Assembly (NCBI GenBank): GCA_039198225.1
Contig: JBCCTQ010000008.1
Coordinates: 62,001-126,000, forward strand
DNA length: 64,000 nt
Source of the DNA: JASJAR01 sp039198225
GTDB lineage: Bacteria > Pseudomonadota > Alphaproteobacteria > Rhodobacterales > Rhodobacteraceae
Reading direction: 5' to 3'
The number at the start of each line of letters is the position of its first letter. Within the stretch, counting starts at the first letter, position 1. The notes under the pieces are model-generated. The model worked only from the letters and a program-made list of their open reading frames with translations. It was not told the origin of the DNA and did not search any database. This document shows positions 27,254 through 37,800 of this stretch, piece by piece. The translations under genes and the position numbers were made by a program.

Positions 27254-27929
27254 TACTGAGACAACCGGGCTTGACCCTGAGGCCGGCGACCGGATCGTTG
27301 AAATCGGTGCGATCGAACTCGAAGGCCATATGCCCTCTGGCCGACAATTTCACGAATACATCAACCCCGAACGGGCCATGTCGGAAGAAGCCTTCGCGGT
27401 CCACGGCCTGGGCGACGACTTTCTCCGCGACAAACCGGTATTCGCTGACATTGGATCCAAATTCCTCGACTTCATCGGCACCGCAAAACTCGTCATCCAC
27501 AACGCCGCTTTTGACATGAAGTTCCTCAATGCCGAGCTAAAATGGGCTGGATTAGGGACTATTCCTTACGATCGGGCCACCGACACGCTTGAGATCGCGC
27601 GGAAAAAGTTTCCCGGCTCACCGGCCTCGCTCGACGCGCTTTGTCGGCGCTTTGCCATCGACAATTCGGCCCGGACGCTCCACGGCGCGTTGCTTGACAG
27701 CGAGATACTGGCGGAGGTCTATCTCGAACTTATCGGAGGGCGTCAGCCGGAATTTGGCCTAAACCTCGCCGTCGGCGGGGAGAGCCAGGGGAGCCAACGC
27801 GAAGAGGCCCGCGTTTCAAAGCGACCTCAACCCTTGGGGTCAAAGATCACCGCCGAAGAGCGCAACGCCCATGAAGCGTTTCTCGCTAAGATGGGCAAGA
27901 CGGCACTTTGGGCGAAGCTCTCTAATTGA
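27234..27929 (+). CDS. dnaQ: DNA polymerase III epsilon subunit (proofreading exonuclease)
   Basis: The 3'-5' proofreading exonuclease of the replicase. The DEDDh motifs are all visible: DTETTG at residues 7-12, HNAAFDMKF near 86-94, and H-GALLDSEILAEVY near 143-156. The 231-residue product starts at the ATG at 27234 inside the end of coaE. Its 3' end overlaps convergent secB by 8 bases. Its position next to the putative origin matches Caulobacter. Confidence 0.96.
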   Translation: MREIVLDTETTGLDPEAGDRIVEIGAIELEGHMPSGRQFHEYINPERAMSEEAFAVHGLGDDFLRDKPVFADIGSKFLDFIGTAKLVIHNAAFDMKFLNAELKWAGLGTIPYDRATDTLEIARKKFPGSPASLDALCRRFAIDNSARTLHGALLDSEILAEVYLELIGGRQPEFGLNLAVGGESQGSQREEARVSKRPQPLGSKITAEERNAHEAFLAKMGKTALWAKLSN

Positions 27930-28425
27930 CCTTGGTTTCTTCCGCCCCGCCGGCTTTCTGAGCTTCAGCGCGTTGGGCGATGGTCTGACGGTAGAGGTTC
28001 ACAAAATCGATATTGTCGAGGTTGAGCGGCGGGAAGCCTCCGTCGCGGGAAATATCTGAGATGATCCGGCGTACGAAGGGAAAGAGCATCCGCGGGCATT
28101 CGATCAAAAGAAACGGGTGCAACTGCTCTTCCGGCACGTTCTCCACCTGGAAGACCCCACCATATTCGAGCTCGAGCACAAAGAGCGTCTGATCGCTGTC
28201 TTTGTTCTTCGACGTCACGTTGAATTTCGAGATCACGTCATATTGGTTGTCGACGGGCCGTTTGCGCGCATCGAGAGATACCTGCACCTGGACATCCGGT
28301 TGGACCTGACCGTCCACCGGCTTTTGGGCCAGAATGTTCTCGAAAGACAGGTCGCGGATGTACTGACCTAAAATCTGCATTTTAATCTGCGATTGGGCTG
28401 CCGCCACCTGGTCCTGTTCGGCCAT
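27922..28425 (-). CDS. secB: Protein-export chaperone SecB
   Basis: A tetrameric cytoplasmic chaperone that keeps preproteins unfolded and delivers them to SecA. The 167-residue product shows the SecB core (about 10-150), including QYIRDLSFENI at 22-32 and the SecA-contact region near FPPLNLDNIDFVNLY. It is convergent with dnaQ (8-base overlap) and divergent from nothing immediate; fxsA lies upstream on the same strand. Confidence 0.96.
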   Translation of the reverse strand: MAEQDQVAAAQSQIKMQILGQYIRDLSFENILAQKPVDGQVQPDVQVQVSLDARKRPVDNQYDVISKFNVTSKNKDSDQTLFVLELEYGGVFQVENVPEEQLHPFLLIECPRMLFPFVRRIISDISRDGGFPPLNLDNIDFVNLYRQTIAQRAEAQKAGGAEETKVN

Positions 28426-28480
28426 GGATTACCTTTCGGATTGCGATTGCGGGCCCGTCTAGCAGAGGGCGATCAAGCGC

Positions 28481-28948
28481 TCAATGGCGCGTCCACCCGG
28501 ACGGTCCGCTGCGTGGTTCGGGCGGTACTTCTTCATAAGTCCCATCGATCGTCTGCTCATCGGCCTGGCTTTGATGGGCGGTGCCGTATTGCACCGACGC
28601 CACCTTAACCCGGGCCCGTACATAACGGATCACTCCCTGGCGAAAGGGCGGCAAAAGCAGGAGAAAGCCCACCGCATCGGTAAAAAAACCGGGTGTAAGC
28701 AAAAGTGCGCCGGAAAAAAGGATCATCGCACCGTGGGCCAGCGCTTCTGTGGGGTCTCGGAGCTGTTCGAGCGAACCCTTTAGGTTGCCGATCGCCTGAA
28801 TCCCCTGCGAACGCACCAAAAACGTGCCAATGAAGGCCGTCAGCACCACAATCGCCAAAGTTGGCCATAGCCCGATGAGGCCGCCAATCTGGATAAATAG
28901 GCCGATCTCGATCAGCGGAACGGCCAGAAATAGCAAAAAGAGCCACAT
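28481..28948 (-). CDS. fxsA: FxsA family membrane protein
   Basis: A 155-residue cytoplasmic-membrane protein of the FxsA family, whose E. coli member suppresses F-exclusion of phage T7 when overproduced; the native role is unknown. Hydrophobic segments lie near 3-20, 26-48 and 72-100, with a polar C-terminal tail. I start at the ATG at 28948 (MWLFLLF), the usual family start; the frame is open to 28978. The family is regularly found beside secB in this group. Confidence 0.85.
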   Translation of the reverse strand: MWLFLLFLAVPLIEIGLFIQIGGLIGLWPTLAIVVLTAFIGTFLVRSQGIQAIGNLKGSLEQLRDPTEALAHGAMILFSGALLLTPGFFTDAVGFLLLLPPFRQGVIRYVRARVKVASVQYGTAHQSQADEQTIDGTYEEVPPEPRSGPSGWTRH

Positions 28949-29050
28949 ATTGCACCCATTGTCCTCGGGAGATGCCATAGACTCATGGCACCCCCTACCC
29001 TAAATAAGTGCGGTGATGGATGAATGCTATCGCGCCAATCAGGACAGACC

Positions 29051-29716
29051 ATGAGCAACCCTCTCGTCCAACTGCTGGTCCTCGCCGGGATCGCTGTGTT
29101 TTTGATACTCCGGCTTAGGAGCGTTCTCGGAACGCGGGACGGGTTTGAAAAGCCGCCCGTGCAGGGAGGCAGCGCGCCGGAGCGCCGGGTGGGCCGGCCG
29201 GAATTCGATGTGATCGAAGGCGGCGCGGACCATGACATCACCGATCACGTGGATGACGGCACCGATGCGGCCAAAGCATTGGCGGCGATGAAGCGAGCCG
29301 ATCCCGAGTTTTCGGTGCGGGAATTCCTCGAAGGCGCACGGGGCGCCTATGAAATGATCTTGATGGCATTCGAGGCCGGGGATCTTACGGAGGTCCGCCA
29401 GTTTCTCTCCGATGACGTAGCCGAAAGCTTCGACGAGGTGATCGCGGCGCGCAATGAGCAGGGCCTGACCATCGAGGCAAATTTCGTCGGTGTCCGCGAC
29501 ACGAGCCTGCACGGGGCCGAATTCAACGAGACGACGTCCGACGGTGAGGTGACGGTTCGTTTTGTTGGCGAATTGACCTCGGTTGTGAAAAACGAGGCCG
29601 GCGATGTCGTCGAAGGCAATCCCAACGAGATCAAGCGCCAGCGCGACGTTTGGACGTTTTCGCGGGCCATGGCGTCGAATGACCCCAATTGGCAGCTTGT
29701 CGCCACCGGCGAATGA
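29051..29716 (+). CDS. Tim44-domain membrane-anchored protein (TimA-like)
   Basis: A 221-residue protein with one N-terminal membrane anchor (about 4-24), a short acidic linker, and a Tim44-like domain from about 90 to the end. Alphaproteobacterial Tim44-domain proteins are relatives of the mitochondrial import motor subunit Tim44; their bacterial role is probably protein quality control at the membrane. The ATG at 29051 follows an AGGACAG site. Its stop overlaps the start of mltA (ATGA), so the two are coupled. Confidence 0.85.
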   Translation: MSNPLVQLLVLAGIAVFLILRLRSVLGTRDGFEKPPVQGGSAPERRVGRPEFDVIEGGADHDITDHVDDGTDAAKALAAMKRADPEFSVREFLEGARGAYEMILMAFEAGDLTEVRQFLSDDVAESFDEVIAARNEQGLTIEANFVGVRDTSLHGAEFNETTSDGEVTVRFVGELTSVVKNEAGDVVEGNPNEIKRQRDVWTFSRAMASNDPNWQLVATGE

Positions 29717-30732
29717 TCCGCGCCGCGGCTTTCGCTCTGGTTGGCGCGCTCATGGCTTCGGCGCCGTCGGCGGAGACAACCTACCGGATCCTCGATTGGT
29801 CTGACCTCGAAGGCTGGAACGCTGACGAGCATAGTGCTGCGCTGGATGTGTTCACCGAAACCTGCGGCGATCTTGATGATCCCCATTGGCCAGCCCTTTG
29901 TGCCTTGGCCAAGGGTGGCGCCCCGGCGCGCGATGTATTTGAGCGTGGATTTCTCCCGGTTCTGATCGAAAATGGGGAAGATCCGCTTTTTACGGGATAC
30001 TTCGAACCCGAATTGGCGGGGTCGACCGTCAAAACCCAAACATTCCGCTACCCGCTGCACCGGCTTCCGCCGGAAGCCCAAAATGGCCAATGGCTAAGCC
30101 GTGCCGAGATCGAGACGAGCGGCGTACTGACAGGCCGGGGCCTCGAAATCGCATGGCTCGCCGACCCGGTCGATAAGTTTTTCCTTCAGATCCAGGGCTC
30201 TGGGCGGATCCGGCTGCCGGACGGTCGCGGCATTCGCGTAGGATTCGGCGGCAAGAACGGCCATCCTTACCGTTCGGTGGGCAATGAGATGATCCGGAGG
30301 GGCTATCTGTCGCCCGATAAGGCATCGGCGGCGATGATCCGACGCTGGGTCGAGAAAAACCCCGAAGCGGGTGCCGAACTTCTCCGCCACAACCCGTCCT
30401 ATGTGTTTTTCCGCGAAGTCACGCGCGTTCCGGCCCATCGGGGGCCCCTCGGTGCGATGAACCGTTCGATCACGGCGGGCCGCTCTATTGCGGTCGACCC
30501 GGATTACGTGCCGCTCGGCGCGCCGGTTTGGCTCGAAAAGGATGGCAAAGAGCCCCTTCGGCGTTTGATGATCGCCCAGGATACGGGTTCCGCCGTCAAA
30601 GGCGCCCAACGCGCTGATATTTTCTTCGGCACTGGGCCCGAAGCCGGCGAAACAGCCGGACGCGTGCGCGATAAGGGTCGGATGGTCGTGTTGTTGCCGG
30701 TCGAGATGGCATTGGATCTCGCAGGCAGCTAA
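29713..30732 (+). CDS. mltA: Membrane-bound lytic murein transglycosylase A family protein
   Basis: Cleaves peptidoglycan with formation of 1,6-anhydromuramic acid. The 339-residue product has a signal peptide (about 1-20, ending SAPSA) without a lipobox cysteine, so it is probably periplasmic and soluble rather than a lipoprotein. The MltA barrel (GYFEPE near 95) and the C-terminal 3D domain, with aspartates in AVDPDYVPLG, IAQDTGSAVKG and RADIFFG, are intact. It is coupled to the Tim44-like gene and followed by the Smr-domain gene. Confidence 0.93.
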   Translation: MIRAAAFALVGALMASAPSAETTYRILDWSDLEGWNADEHSAALDVFTETCGDLDDPHWPALCALAKGGAPARDVFERGFLPVLIENGEDPLFTGYFEPELAGSTVKTQTFRYPLHRLPPEAQNGQWLSRAEIETSGVLTGRGLEIAWLADPVDKFFLQIQGSGRIRLPDGRGIRVGFGGKNGHPYRSVGNEMIRRGYLSPDKASAAMIRRWVEKNPEAGAELLRHNPSYVFFREVTRVPAHRGPLGAMNRSITAGRSIAVDPDYVPLGAPVWLEKDGKEPLRRLMIAQDTGSAVKGAQRADIFFGTGPEAGETAGRVRDKGRMVVLLPVEMALDLAGS

Positions 30733-30735
30733 AGA

Positions 30736-31314
30736 ATGTCGAAAAGAAAGAGGCGCGAGATCCGCCCCGAGGAGCGGGATCTCTGGCAAAGCTACGCCTC
30801 TGATATGAAGCCTTTAAAGCGGGATCGGCCTTTGGTTGGGCAGCCAGAAGACGCCCCCGCCGCGCCCCCGATTGCCTCTAAATCCGCCAAACCGCCACCC
30901 CGCCCAGTAAAATCCGCCGCCAGTTCCAAGGCGCTCGGGGCAGCAAACCCCGCCCCGCGGATGGATGCCAAGACCTTCGGCCGGATGCGCCGCGGCAAGC
31001 TTGCCCCCGATGGCAAGATTGACCTTCACGGCATGCACCAAGACGCCGCCCATGCCGCCCTCACGTCCTTCGTTCTGGGTCGCCACGCAAAAGGCGCGCG
31101 GCTTCTCTTGGTGATCACCGGGAAAGGCAAGGCCGGGGATGACGCGCTTTGGATCGAGCGAGGCATCCTCCGCCGCCGGGTGCCAGAATGGTTGCGGCTG
31201 CCGCCCCTTGGGCCCATCGTTCTTGACGTCACCGAGGCCCATCAGCGCCACGGCGGCTCGGGAGCCTACTATGTTTATCTAAAGCGCTCGCGCCTCGGCC
31301 CGGCGAATGCCTGA
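30736..31314 (+). CDS. Smr-domain DNA-binding/nuclease-like protein
   Basis: A 192-residue protein with a charged, low-complexity N-terminus (1-85) and a C-terminal Smr domain. The Smr signature IDLHGMHQDAAHAAL is at about 95-109 and the TGKGKA(G) loop near 129. Smr domains of MutS2 and stand-alone proteins nick DNA or cleave RNA; activity here is inferred only. It lies 3 bases after mltA, and its 3' end overlaps the convergent MFS gene by 36 bases. Confidence 0.88.
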   Translation: MSKRKRREIRPEERDLWQSYASDMKPLKRDRPLVGQPEDAPAAPPIASKSAKPPPRPVKSAASSKALGAANPAPRMDAKTFGRMRRGKLAPDGKIDLHGMHQDAAHAALTSFVLGRHAKGARLLLVITGKGKAGDDALWIERGILRRRVPEWLRLPPLGPIVLDVTEAHQRHGGSGAYYVYLKRSRLGPANA

Positions 31315-32487
31315 ACGCACGAGCGCCGCCGCAGCCAGGAAATAAGCCGCGATCCAAGGGGTTTGCGCGGGGAACGGCGTGCCAAGATCGATGAACGCTC
31401 CAGTCAGAACCGGGCCGATCGCCGTGCCAAAAACCATAATCGCCGTGGTGAGCGACTTGATCGCCCCAAGATGCCTTGTGCCGTAGGCTTCGGCCCAAAA
31501 CGCCGCCGGCACGGTTGAGTTTGCCCCTTGGGCCAGGCCCATCGAGGCCATGGCGAAGGCAACAAGCGCCACGTCCTCGACAAAGCCCAAAATGAGGAAC
31601 CCGAGCGCCATGGGAAGGAGGATCCCCGGCATCAAAACCCGGGCGCCCAACCGGTCGACCATCCAGCCCGACAGAAACAGCCCAAAGATCGCCGCCGCGG
31701 TGAAGACGGGGAAGAGGGCGACAAGCGTGGCGTGGCCCCAGCCCATCACCTCGCCGATATGGACCTGATGGAAGAAAAACGCAGTTGAGAACGCCGATGG
31801 GGCCAAAAGTGCGGGCAAAAGGAACCAAAAGAGGCTGTTTCTCAAGAGCTCACCCCTGGTCCAGTGACGCCCGCCAAATCCCACGGCCACGGTTTCTTTC
31901 GCGATGGCTTGGGGTGTGCGCTCAAGCCGGAGGAGAAAGAAGAGCGCGGGAATGAGAATAAGGATCGCCGCGGCCACACCGAACCAGATCATGCGCCAGT
32001 CGAGGCCAGCAAGGAGGGCCACCATGGCTAAAGGCAGAAAGGCCTCCCCCGCGGCCACGCCGAGATGGGCAATCGACAGCGCTCGGCCCCGCATGGTCAC
32101 ATACCAGCGCGCCATGGCGACCAGGGCGATATGGCTCGCCATGCCCTGCCCCGCGAAACGGAGGAGAAAAACCGCGAAAACCAGAGCGATCTGGCTTTCG
32201 GCCAGGGCCATGGACGCCGCCGCGACGGACAAAAGCACGATCACCGCCGGGCCGATCACCCGGACCCGTACCCGGTCGGTGAGGGTCCCTGCCCAGATCA
32301 TGGCGAGCGCCGAGGTGAGCGTTCCGGCTGAATAAAGCGCCCCCCAATGGCCGTGGCTGAGGCCGAAAGCGGTGCGGATCTCACCGGCGAAAACCGAGAT
32401 GAAAAATGTCTGCCCGAAGGACGACAGAAACGTCAAAAGCACCCCGGCCAAGAGGAACGGCGCGTTTTTGACGAGAAAGGCGACCAT
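31279..32487 (-). CDS. Major facilitator superfamily transporter
   Basis: A 402-residue inner-membrane protein with about twelve hydrophobic segments and an internal cytoplasmic loop near residue 200. A motif similar to MFS motif A (GTLTDRVRVRVIG) is near 61-73. It resembles MCT/oxalate-formate-like carriers in general architecture, but the substrate cannot be named. It lies 41 bases downstream of hslU on the same strand and overlaps convergent smr by 36 bases. Confidence 0.85.
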   Translation of the reverse strand: MVAFLVKNAPFLLAGVLLTFLSSFGQTFFISVFAGEIRTAFGLSHGHWGALYSAGTLTSALAMIWAGTLTDRVRVRVIGPAVIVLLSVAAASMALAESQIALVFAVFLLRFAGQGMASHIALVAMARWYVTMRGRALSIAHLGVAAGEAFLPLAMVALLAGLDWRMIWFGVAAAILILIPALFFLLRLERTPQAIAKETVAVGFGGRHWTRGELLRNSLFWFLLPALLAPSAFSTAFFFHQVHIGEVMGWGHATLVALFPVFTAAAIFGLFLSGWMVDRLGARVLMPGILLPMALGFLILGFVEDVALVAFAMASMGLAQGANSTVPAAFWAEAYGTRHLGAIKSLTTAIMVFGTAIGPVLTGAFIDLGTPFPAQTPWIAAYFLAAAALVRSGIRRAEARAL

Positions 32488-32528
32488 CCGGTCCGCCTAA
32501 CGGGGAAATGCCGCGCGTTGAAGAGGCC

Positions 32529-33839
32529 TTAGAGGACGTACCGGCTCATATCGGCAGAACTTGCCAGATCGCCGAGATGAGTGTCGACGAAGGCCGCATC
32601 CACCGTCACGGTCTCGCCCGCCTTGTCGGGGGCGGCGAATGACAAGTCCTCAAAAACCCGCTCCATCACCGTGTAGAGCCGCCGCGCCCCGATATTCTCG
32701 ACCGATTGGTTCACCGAGGCAGCGATTTTCGCCAGTGCTGCGATGCCGTCTTCGGTGAACGTGACCGTCACCTCCTCGGTGGCCATGAGTGCGGTGTATT
32801 GCCGGGTCAGCGCGTTATCGGTCTCTGTAAGGATCCGCACGAAATCCTCTTCGGTCAGTGCGCGGAGCTCGACGCGGATCGGCAACCGGCCCTGGAGTTC
32901 GGGCAAAAGATCGGAAGGCTTCGCAATGTGGAATGCGCCCGAGGCGATGAAGAGAATATGGTCGGTTTTCACCGGCCCGTGCTTGGTCGACACGGTCGTG
33001 CCTTCGATCAACGGCAATAGATCGCGCTGCACGCCTTCCCGGCTCACATCCGCGCCCCGCGCATCCGACCGCGCGGTCACCTTGTCGATCTCGTCGAGAA
33101 AGACGATGCCGTTTTCCTGGACAGCGCTCAGGGCTTCTTTGGTGACTGTCTCGTCATCAAGGAGCTTGTCAGCCTCCTCGCCCATCAAGATCTCATAACT
33201 GTCGGCCACGCACATCTTTTTCCGCACGGTCCGACCTTGGAAGGCTTTGCCGAAAAGATCGCCCAGATTGACGCCCATGCCTTGCATTCCGCCGGGCTGG
33301 CCCGGGATATCGAATGCGGGGAAGGGGGATGAAGTATCGGCGAGTTCAAGCTCGATCATCGTGTCGTCGAGTTCCCCCGCTCGGAGTTTCTTTCGAAACA
33401 TTTCTCGGGTTTGCTCGCGGGCCCCCTCGCCTGCGATGGCTTCAAGCACGCGCTCCTCGGCGTTTTCCTCGGCGCGCGATTTCACATCCGCCCGCATGAG
33501 GTCGCGGGTCTGCGTGATCGCGGCCTCGACCAGATCGCGGATGATCTGCTCGACATCTCGGCCCACATAACCAACCTCAGTGAATTTCGTCGCCTCGACT
33601 TTCAAAAACGGCGCCCGGGCGAGTTTCGCCAGCCGCCGCGAGATTTCGGTTTTCCCCACGCCCGTGGGCCCGATCATGAGGATGTTCTTCGGGTAGACCT
33701 CGTCGCGGAGGTCATCGGCAAGTTGCTTTCTCCGCCACCGGTTCCGGAGCGCAACCGCCACGGCACGCTTGGCGTCCTTCTGCCCGATGATGAACCGGTC
33801 AAGTTCCGAGACGATCTCGCGCGGGGTGAGGTCGGTCAT
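32529..33839 (-). CDS. hslU: ATP-dependent protease ATPase subunit HslU
   Basis: The AAA+ unfoldase of the HslUV (ClpYQ) protease. Walker A GPTGVGKTE lies at about residues 57-65, Walker B VFLDEID near 250, and the C-terminal tail ends MSRYVL, the segment that docks into HslV. The 436-residue length is standard. It overlaps hslV by 4 bases (ATGA), a fixed operon arrangement. Confidence 0.97.
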   Translation of the reverse strand: MTDLTPREIVSELDRFIIGQKDAKRAVAVALRNRWRRKQLADDLRDEVYPKNILMIGPTGVGKTEISRRLAKLARAPFLKVEATKFTEVGYVGRDVEQIIRDLVEAAITQTRDLMRADVKSRAEENAEERVLEAIAGEGAREQTREMFRKKLRAGELDDTMIELELADTSSPFPAFDIPGQPGGMQGMGVNLGDLFGKAFQGRTVRKKMCVADSYEILMGEEADKLLDDETVTKEALSAVQENGIVFLDEIDKVTARSDARGADVSREGVQRDLLPLIEGTTVSTKHGPVKTDHILFIASGAFHIAKPSDLLPELQGRLPIRVELRALTEEDFVRILTETDNALTRQYTALMATEEVTVTFTEDGIAALAKIAASVNQSVENIGARRLYTVMERVFEDLSFAAPDKAGETVTVDAAFVDTHLGDLASSADMSRYVL

Positions 33840-34390
33840 TTGGCGATCTTCTCCAGGGTGAGATTGCCGTTAGTGTAAACGCAAATGTCAGCGGCGATGG
33901 CCATGGCGCGGCGCGCGATGGTTTCGGCGTCCTCGGGCCCGTCTACCAAGGCGCGGGCCGCGGCTAGGGCATAGTTACCGCCCGACCCGATGGCCGTGAC
34001 ATCGTGCTCGGGCTCAAGAACGTCGCCCGCGCCGGTCACCACATAAAGCTCGGCCCCGTCGGTGACGATGATGAAGGCTTCGAGCTTTTGAAGGTATTTG
34101 TCGGTCCGCCAATCCTTGGCGAGTTCGACGCAGGCCCGTTGCAGTTGGCCGGGTGTCGCTTCGAGTTTCGCTTCGAGCCGTTCAAGGAGGGTGAAAGCGT
34201 CAGCCGTTGAGCCAGCAAACCCTGCCACGACCTCCATGCCGCCCGGTTTGAGGCGCCGGACTTTCCGCGCGCTCCCTTTGATCACCGTTTGGCCGAGGCT
34301 CACCTGCCCGTCGCCGGCAATCACCACTTCGCCGCCTTTCCGGACGCCGATAATCGTGGTGCCATGCCAGCCGGGAAACTGCTCGTTCAT
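33836..34390 (-). CDS. hslV: ATP-dependent protease subunit HslV
   Basis: The threonine protease of HslUV. The catalytic threonine is in HGTTIIGV (about residues 9-16), after a short propeptide. I use the ATG at 34390, with a GGAG site eight bases upstream; an ATG at 34402 would add four residues. It is the first gene of hslVU and lies downstream of the trxA terminator on the same strand, so it must have its own promoter between 34391 and 34450. Confidence 0.96.
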   Translation of the reverse strand: MNEQFPGWHGTTIIGVRKGGEVVIAGDGQVSLGQTVIKGSARKVRRLKPGGMEVVAGFAGSTADAFTLLERLEAKLEATPGQLQRACVELAKDWRTDKYLQKLEAFIIVTDGAELYVVTGAGDVLEPEHDVTAIGSGGNYALAAARALVDGPEDAETIARRAMAIAADICVYTNGNLTLEKIAK

Positions 34391-34452
34391 GCTGTTCTCC
34401 ATCCTGGCGGCCTATATGGCGGCGCACCCGCGACCCCACAAGGCGTCGCACG

Positions 34453-34475
34453 AAAAAGGGCGCCCGAAGGCGCCC
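34453..34475 (-). terminator. Intrinsic terminator after trxA
   Basis: On the minus strand GGGCGCC, TTCG loop, GGCGCCC is followed at once by TTTTT: a perfect 7-bp GC stem capped by a stable UUCG tetraloop and a U-run. It lies about 20 bases after the trxA stop and closes the unit running from the PAS gene through addAB and trxA. Confidence 0.93.
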
Positions 34476-34496
34476 CACGTTTGGGTTGGAAGGAGC

Positions 34497-34817
34497 CTAG
34501 ATCTCAGCTTTAATCCAGTTCTCGAGGGCCGCTTTCGGAGCCGCGCCCACTTTGTTCGACACAACCTCGCCGCCCTTGAAAAGAAAGAGCGCAGGGATCC
34601 CGCGGACGCCGAGCTGGGCCGGGGCGTCGGGGTTTTCGTCAACATTGACCTTGGCGATCTTCACTTGGCCTTGAAGCTCATCCGAGAGCTCTTCCAAGGC
34701 CGGACCGATCTGCTTGCAGGGTCCGCACCATTCCGCCCAGAAATCCACGACAACGGGGATGTCTGAATTTTTCACTTCGACCTCGAAGGTTTCGTCGGTG
34801 ACAGCGACAGTTCCCAT
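34497..34817 (-). CDS. trxA: Thioredoxin
   Basis: A cytoplasmic disulfide reductase. The 106-residue product has the WCGPC active site at about 30-34, the cis-proline in GIPAL near 73-77 and normal length. It follows addA by 57 bases; addAB-trxA is a common order in this group. A strong intrinsic terminator follows. Confidence 0.97.
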   Translation of the reverse strand: MGTVAVTDETFEVEVKNSDIPVVVDFWAEWCGPCKQIGPALEELSDELQGQVKIAKVNVDENPDAPAQLGVRGIPALFLFKGGEVVSNKVGAAPKAALENWIKAEI

Positions 34818-34874
34818 GGCAGCCTCCTTAGCGAGCGGGACAGGGCGGATACCTAGGTATTCGCCCGAGAGGCG

Positions 34875-37800
34875 TCAAGATCTCGCGTATCGAGCAAGGG
34901 CATTCCTCACGATCTCGTGGGGCAACGCCATGAGACTGGGCTGGGCCGTCCAAAGAATAGCCGTTTCAACAGGCCGATTTGGGTAGATCTGGGCGAGGGC
35001 GGCGGCATAGGCGCCCATTTGACGGAGGATGCCCTCGGGAACCTCTTCGGCGCGCTCTGGGATGAGGCGGTTGGATTTGTAATCAATCGCCGTGATCCTG
35101 TCCTGGGCGATCACCAACCGGTCGATTTTGCCCCCGAGGGCGCGGCCGCCCAAATCCGGGGGGTGGGCCGCGATCTCAACCTCGGCGCGGCTTTCGGGGC
35201 CGAAGATCCACCCTAATTCTTGGCTTTCGAGTATGCGGAGCGCATCGGCGAGCGCCTGGTCCCGGAGGCCAGTATCTAGCCCAGATAAAAGCTCAGCGGC
35301 ACGGGGGCCCCGATCTTCGGGCGCCCAATCGGGCAAATGCTCCAAAAGCCCGTGGAGCGCTGTGCCGTATTCCTCGGCGGCCTCGCCTTCCGCGCCAACC
35401 CAGCCGGGAAGGCTTTTCTCGCCGCCGAGGGCCGAGGGAGACAGCGGCTTTTCCGTCTCGGGCGCGGGCCGGGCCGTGTCGATCCATGCAGGAAAGGGTT
35501 TGGGCGACGACGGTTGGCGCTCGACATTGCCGCGCGCACTCCCCCAACCGTGGATCCCATGGCGCCGGATCGCCGTGCCGTCCGAACGGGTTGCGATCTC
35601 GGTGCCAGCTGCCGTAAGCCCGGCTTCCGCCGCTTCGTACCAGGTCTTGCCCTTCGAGGGCGCCTTCCCTGCCCCGCCCACCACGAGCCAAGTCTCCGCC
35701 CGGGTCATCGCCACATAAAGAAGCCGCCAATGTTCGTCTTCGTCGGCAGCCTTCCGGCGTGCAGCGGCCTCGCTAAGGCCCGCCGGGCGCTCGGCCGCGG
35801 CCGCCGACCAAAACGGCACGCCGCCCGGCCCCGTTACAACCTGCCCTGTTCGGCCTTCGCGCTCGCGGAGTGTGTCGGGCAGGATCACAACCGGGCTTTC
35901 CAGCCCTTTTGCACCGTGGACCGTCATCACCCGGACCCCGCTTTCGGGCCCACCGGACTGGCGTTTGATCTCGACCTCTTCCCGGGCAAACCAGCCGAGA
36001 AACCCCGTGAGGTTCGGCGGCTCGGTTTGTTCATAACGCATGGCTTCGGTCAAAAGCGCGTCGATCCCATCTTCCGCTTCGGCACCGAGGCGGGCGAGGA
36101 GCCGCTCTCGCCCCCGGTGGCGCGTGAGAACCCGTTCGAGCACCTCATAGGGGCGTAAGAAATCGGCCTGATCGCGAAGGTCGTTCAAAATGGCCAGCGT
36201 GCCCGGGTGGGTCGCGTCCTGGCCCCGAAGCGTTTCCCAAAGGAATGCTTTGCCGCGACCCGAGGCCAAGGTGAAAAGATCTTGCTCGCTCCAACCGAAG
36301 AGCGGTGAGCGAAGGGCCGAGGCCAAGGCCAGATCGTCTTCCGGCAAGTCGAGAAACGCCAGAAGCGTCATCAGATCTTTCACCGCAAGTTCTTGGTGAA
36401 GAAGGATCCGGTCGGCCCCGGCCACGGTGAGCCCCGCCTCCTTCAGCGCTTGGATCGTTCGGTGAAAAAGCGGGCTCCGACCGCGGAAAAGGATTAGGAC
36501 ATCACCCTCTTCTAGGGACCGCGAAGTCCCGTTTTCCGCTGGAATTGTCTCTGTTTCGGTCCAATGGTGCACCTCGCGGGCGATGGTCTTGGCAAGCCGC
36601 GCGGCAGGGTCGGACGGCAAGACCATGTCGCGGGGGTCGTGCCATTCGGGGAGGTCCGGCGTCTCCAAGGGCTCTTCTATGGGCCAAAGATCCACCCGCC
36701 CCGGCAAGCGCGCCTTAAACGCGGTGTGATCGATGCGCCCGCCAAGGCCCCTGCCCCGCTCGCCTTCAAATGTCCGGTCGACAACCCGAAGAATGGCCGC
36801 CGAGGAGCGGAACGAAAACTCAAGCCGCCGGTGAACGAGCCCGCGTTCGGCCTGGCGCATCTGCCGGGCAAACTGGTCGGACATCCGGCCCATTTCCTGG
36901 GGATCGGCCCCTTGGAACGAATAGATCGATTGTTTGAGGTCGCCGACGACAAAGACCGACCGGCTCTGCCCGCTCCGTGCGCCCTCGCCCGCGGCAAATT
37001 CCGCCGTGAGCTTTTCGATGACCTGCCATTGGGCCGGGCTGGTATCCTGGGCCTCATCAACGAGGATGTGGTCGATATCGCCGTCGAGCCGATAAAGCAC
37101 CCAATCGGCGACAGACCGGTCCGACAATAGCCGGTCCGCCCGCTCGATAAGATCATCGAAATCAAGGGCCGCCCGGGCGGTTTTGGCGGCGGCATAGGCC
37201 GGAAGAAACGCTTTAGCGAAACCGTGGAGTGCCACTGCTTTTTCAAGGACCAACGCGGCGAGGCGGGGCTCGCGGAGATCTTCCGCCCTTTGGAGAAACC
37301 CGTTGAGCGCCGACGCACTCCCCGCCAACGCCTCCCGCGCGGCCTTGCTCGGAAACGCATCGATCTTTGCGCCATGGGGCGCCTTTGCTTTTTCGCCGTA
37401 AAGAAAGAGGCTCTCGAGGAGCGCGTGCTCGCCGGGTCCAAACCGATCCTTCGGAAGCGCTTGAAGCCGCAATTTGACCTTCGCGTCATTGGGGCCGCCA
37501 TGGTCCAAAGCGCGCTCAAGTGCCGCGAGGACCCTGAGGCCATCCTGGCCGAGAAAGTACTCCGCCACCCGGCCCGGGGTCAGGTCGGGACTGATACCAA
37601 GCTCGCGGGCCAGGGCTTCGCGGTCGGTGGACGCGCTGAATTTACGCCGTGCGGATGCGATTTCTGCAAGAATAGGGTCGATATCGCCGCCCGAGACCTG
37701 GGCAGCGAGGAGGTCGAAGGTGCTTGGCGCTGCGCGGGCGATCTCTTCGGCAACCTCGGCCCGGATCTCCCGCGCTTCCGGTTCGTCGATCTCGCGAAAG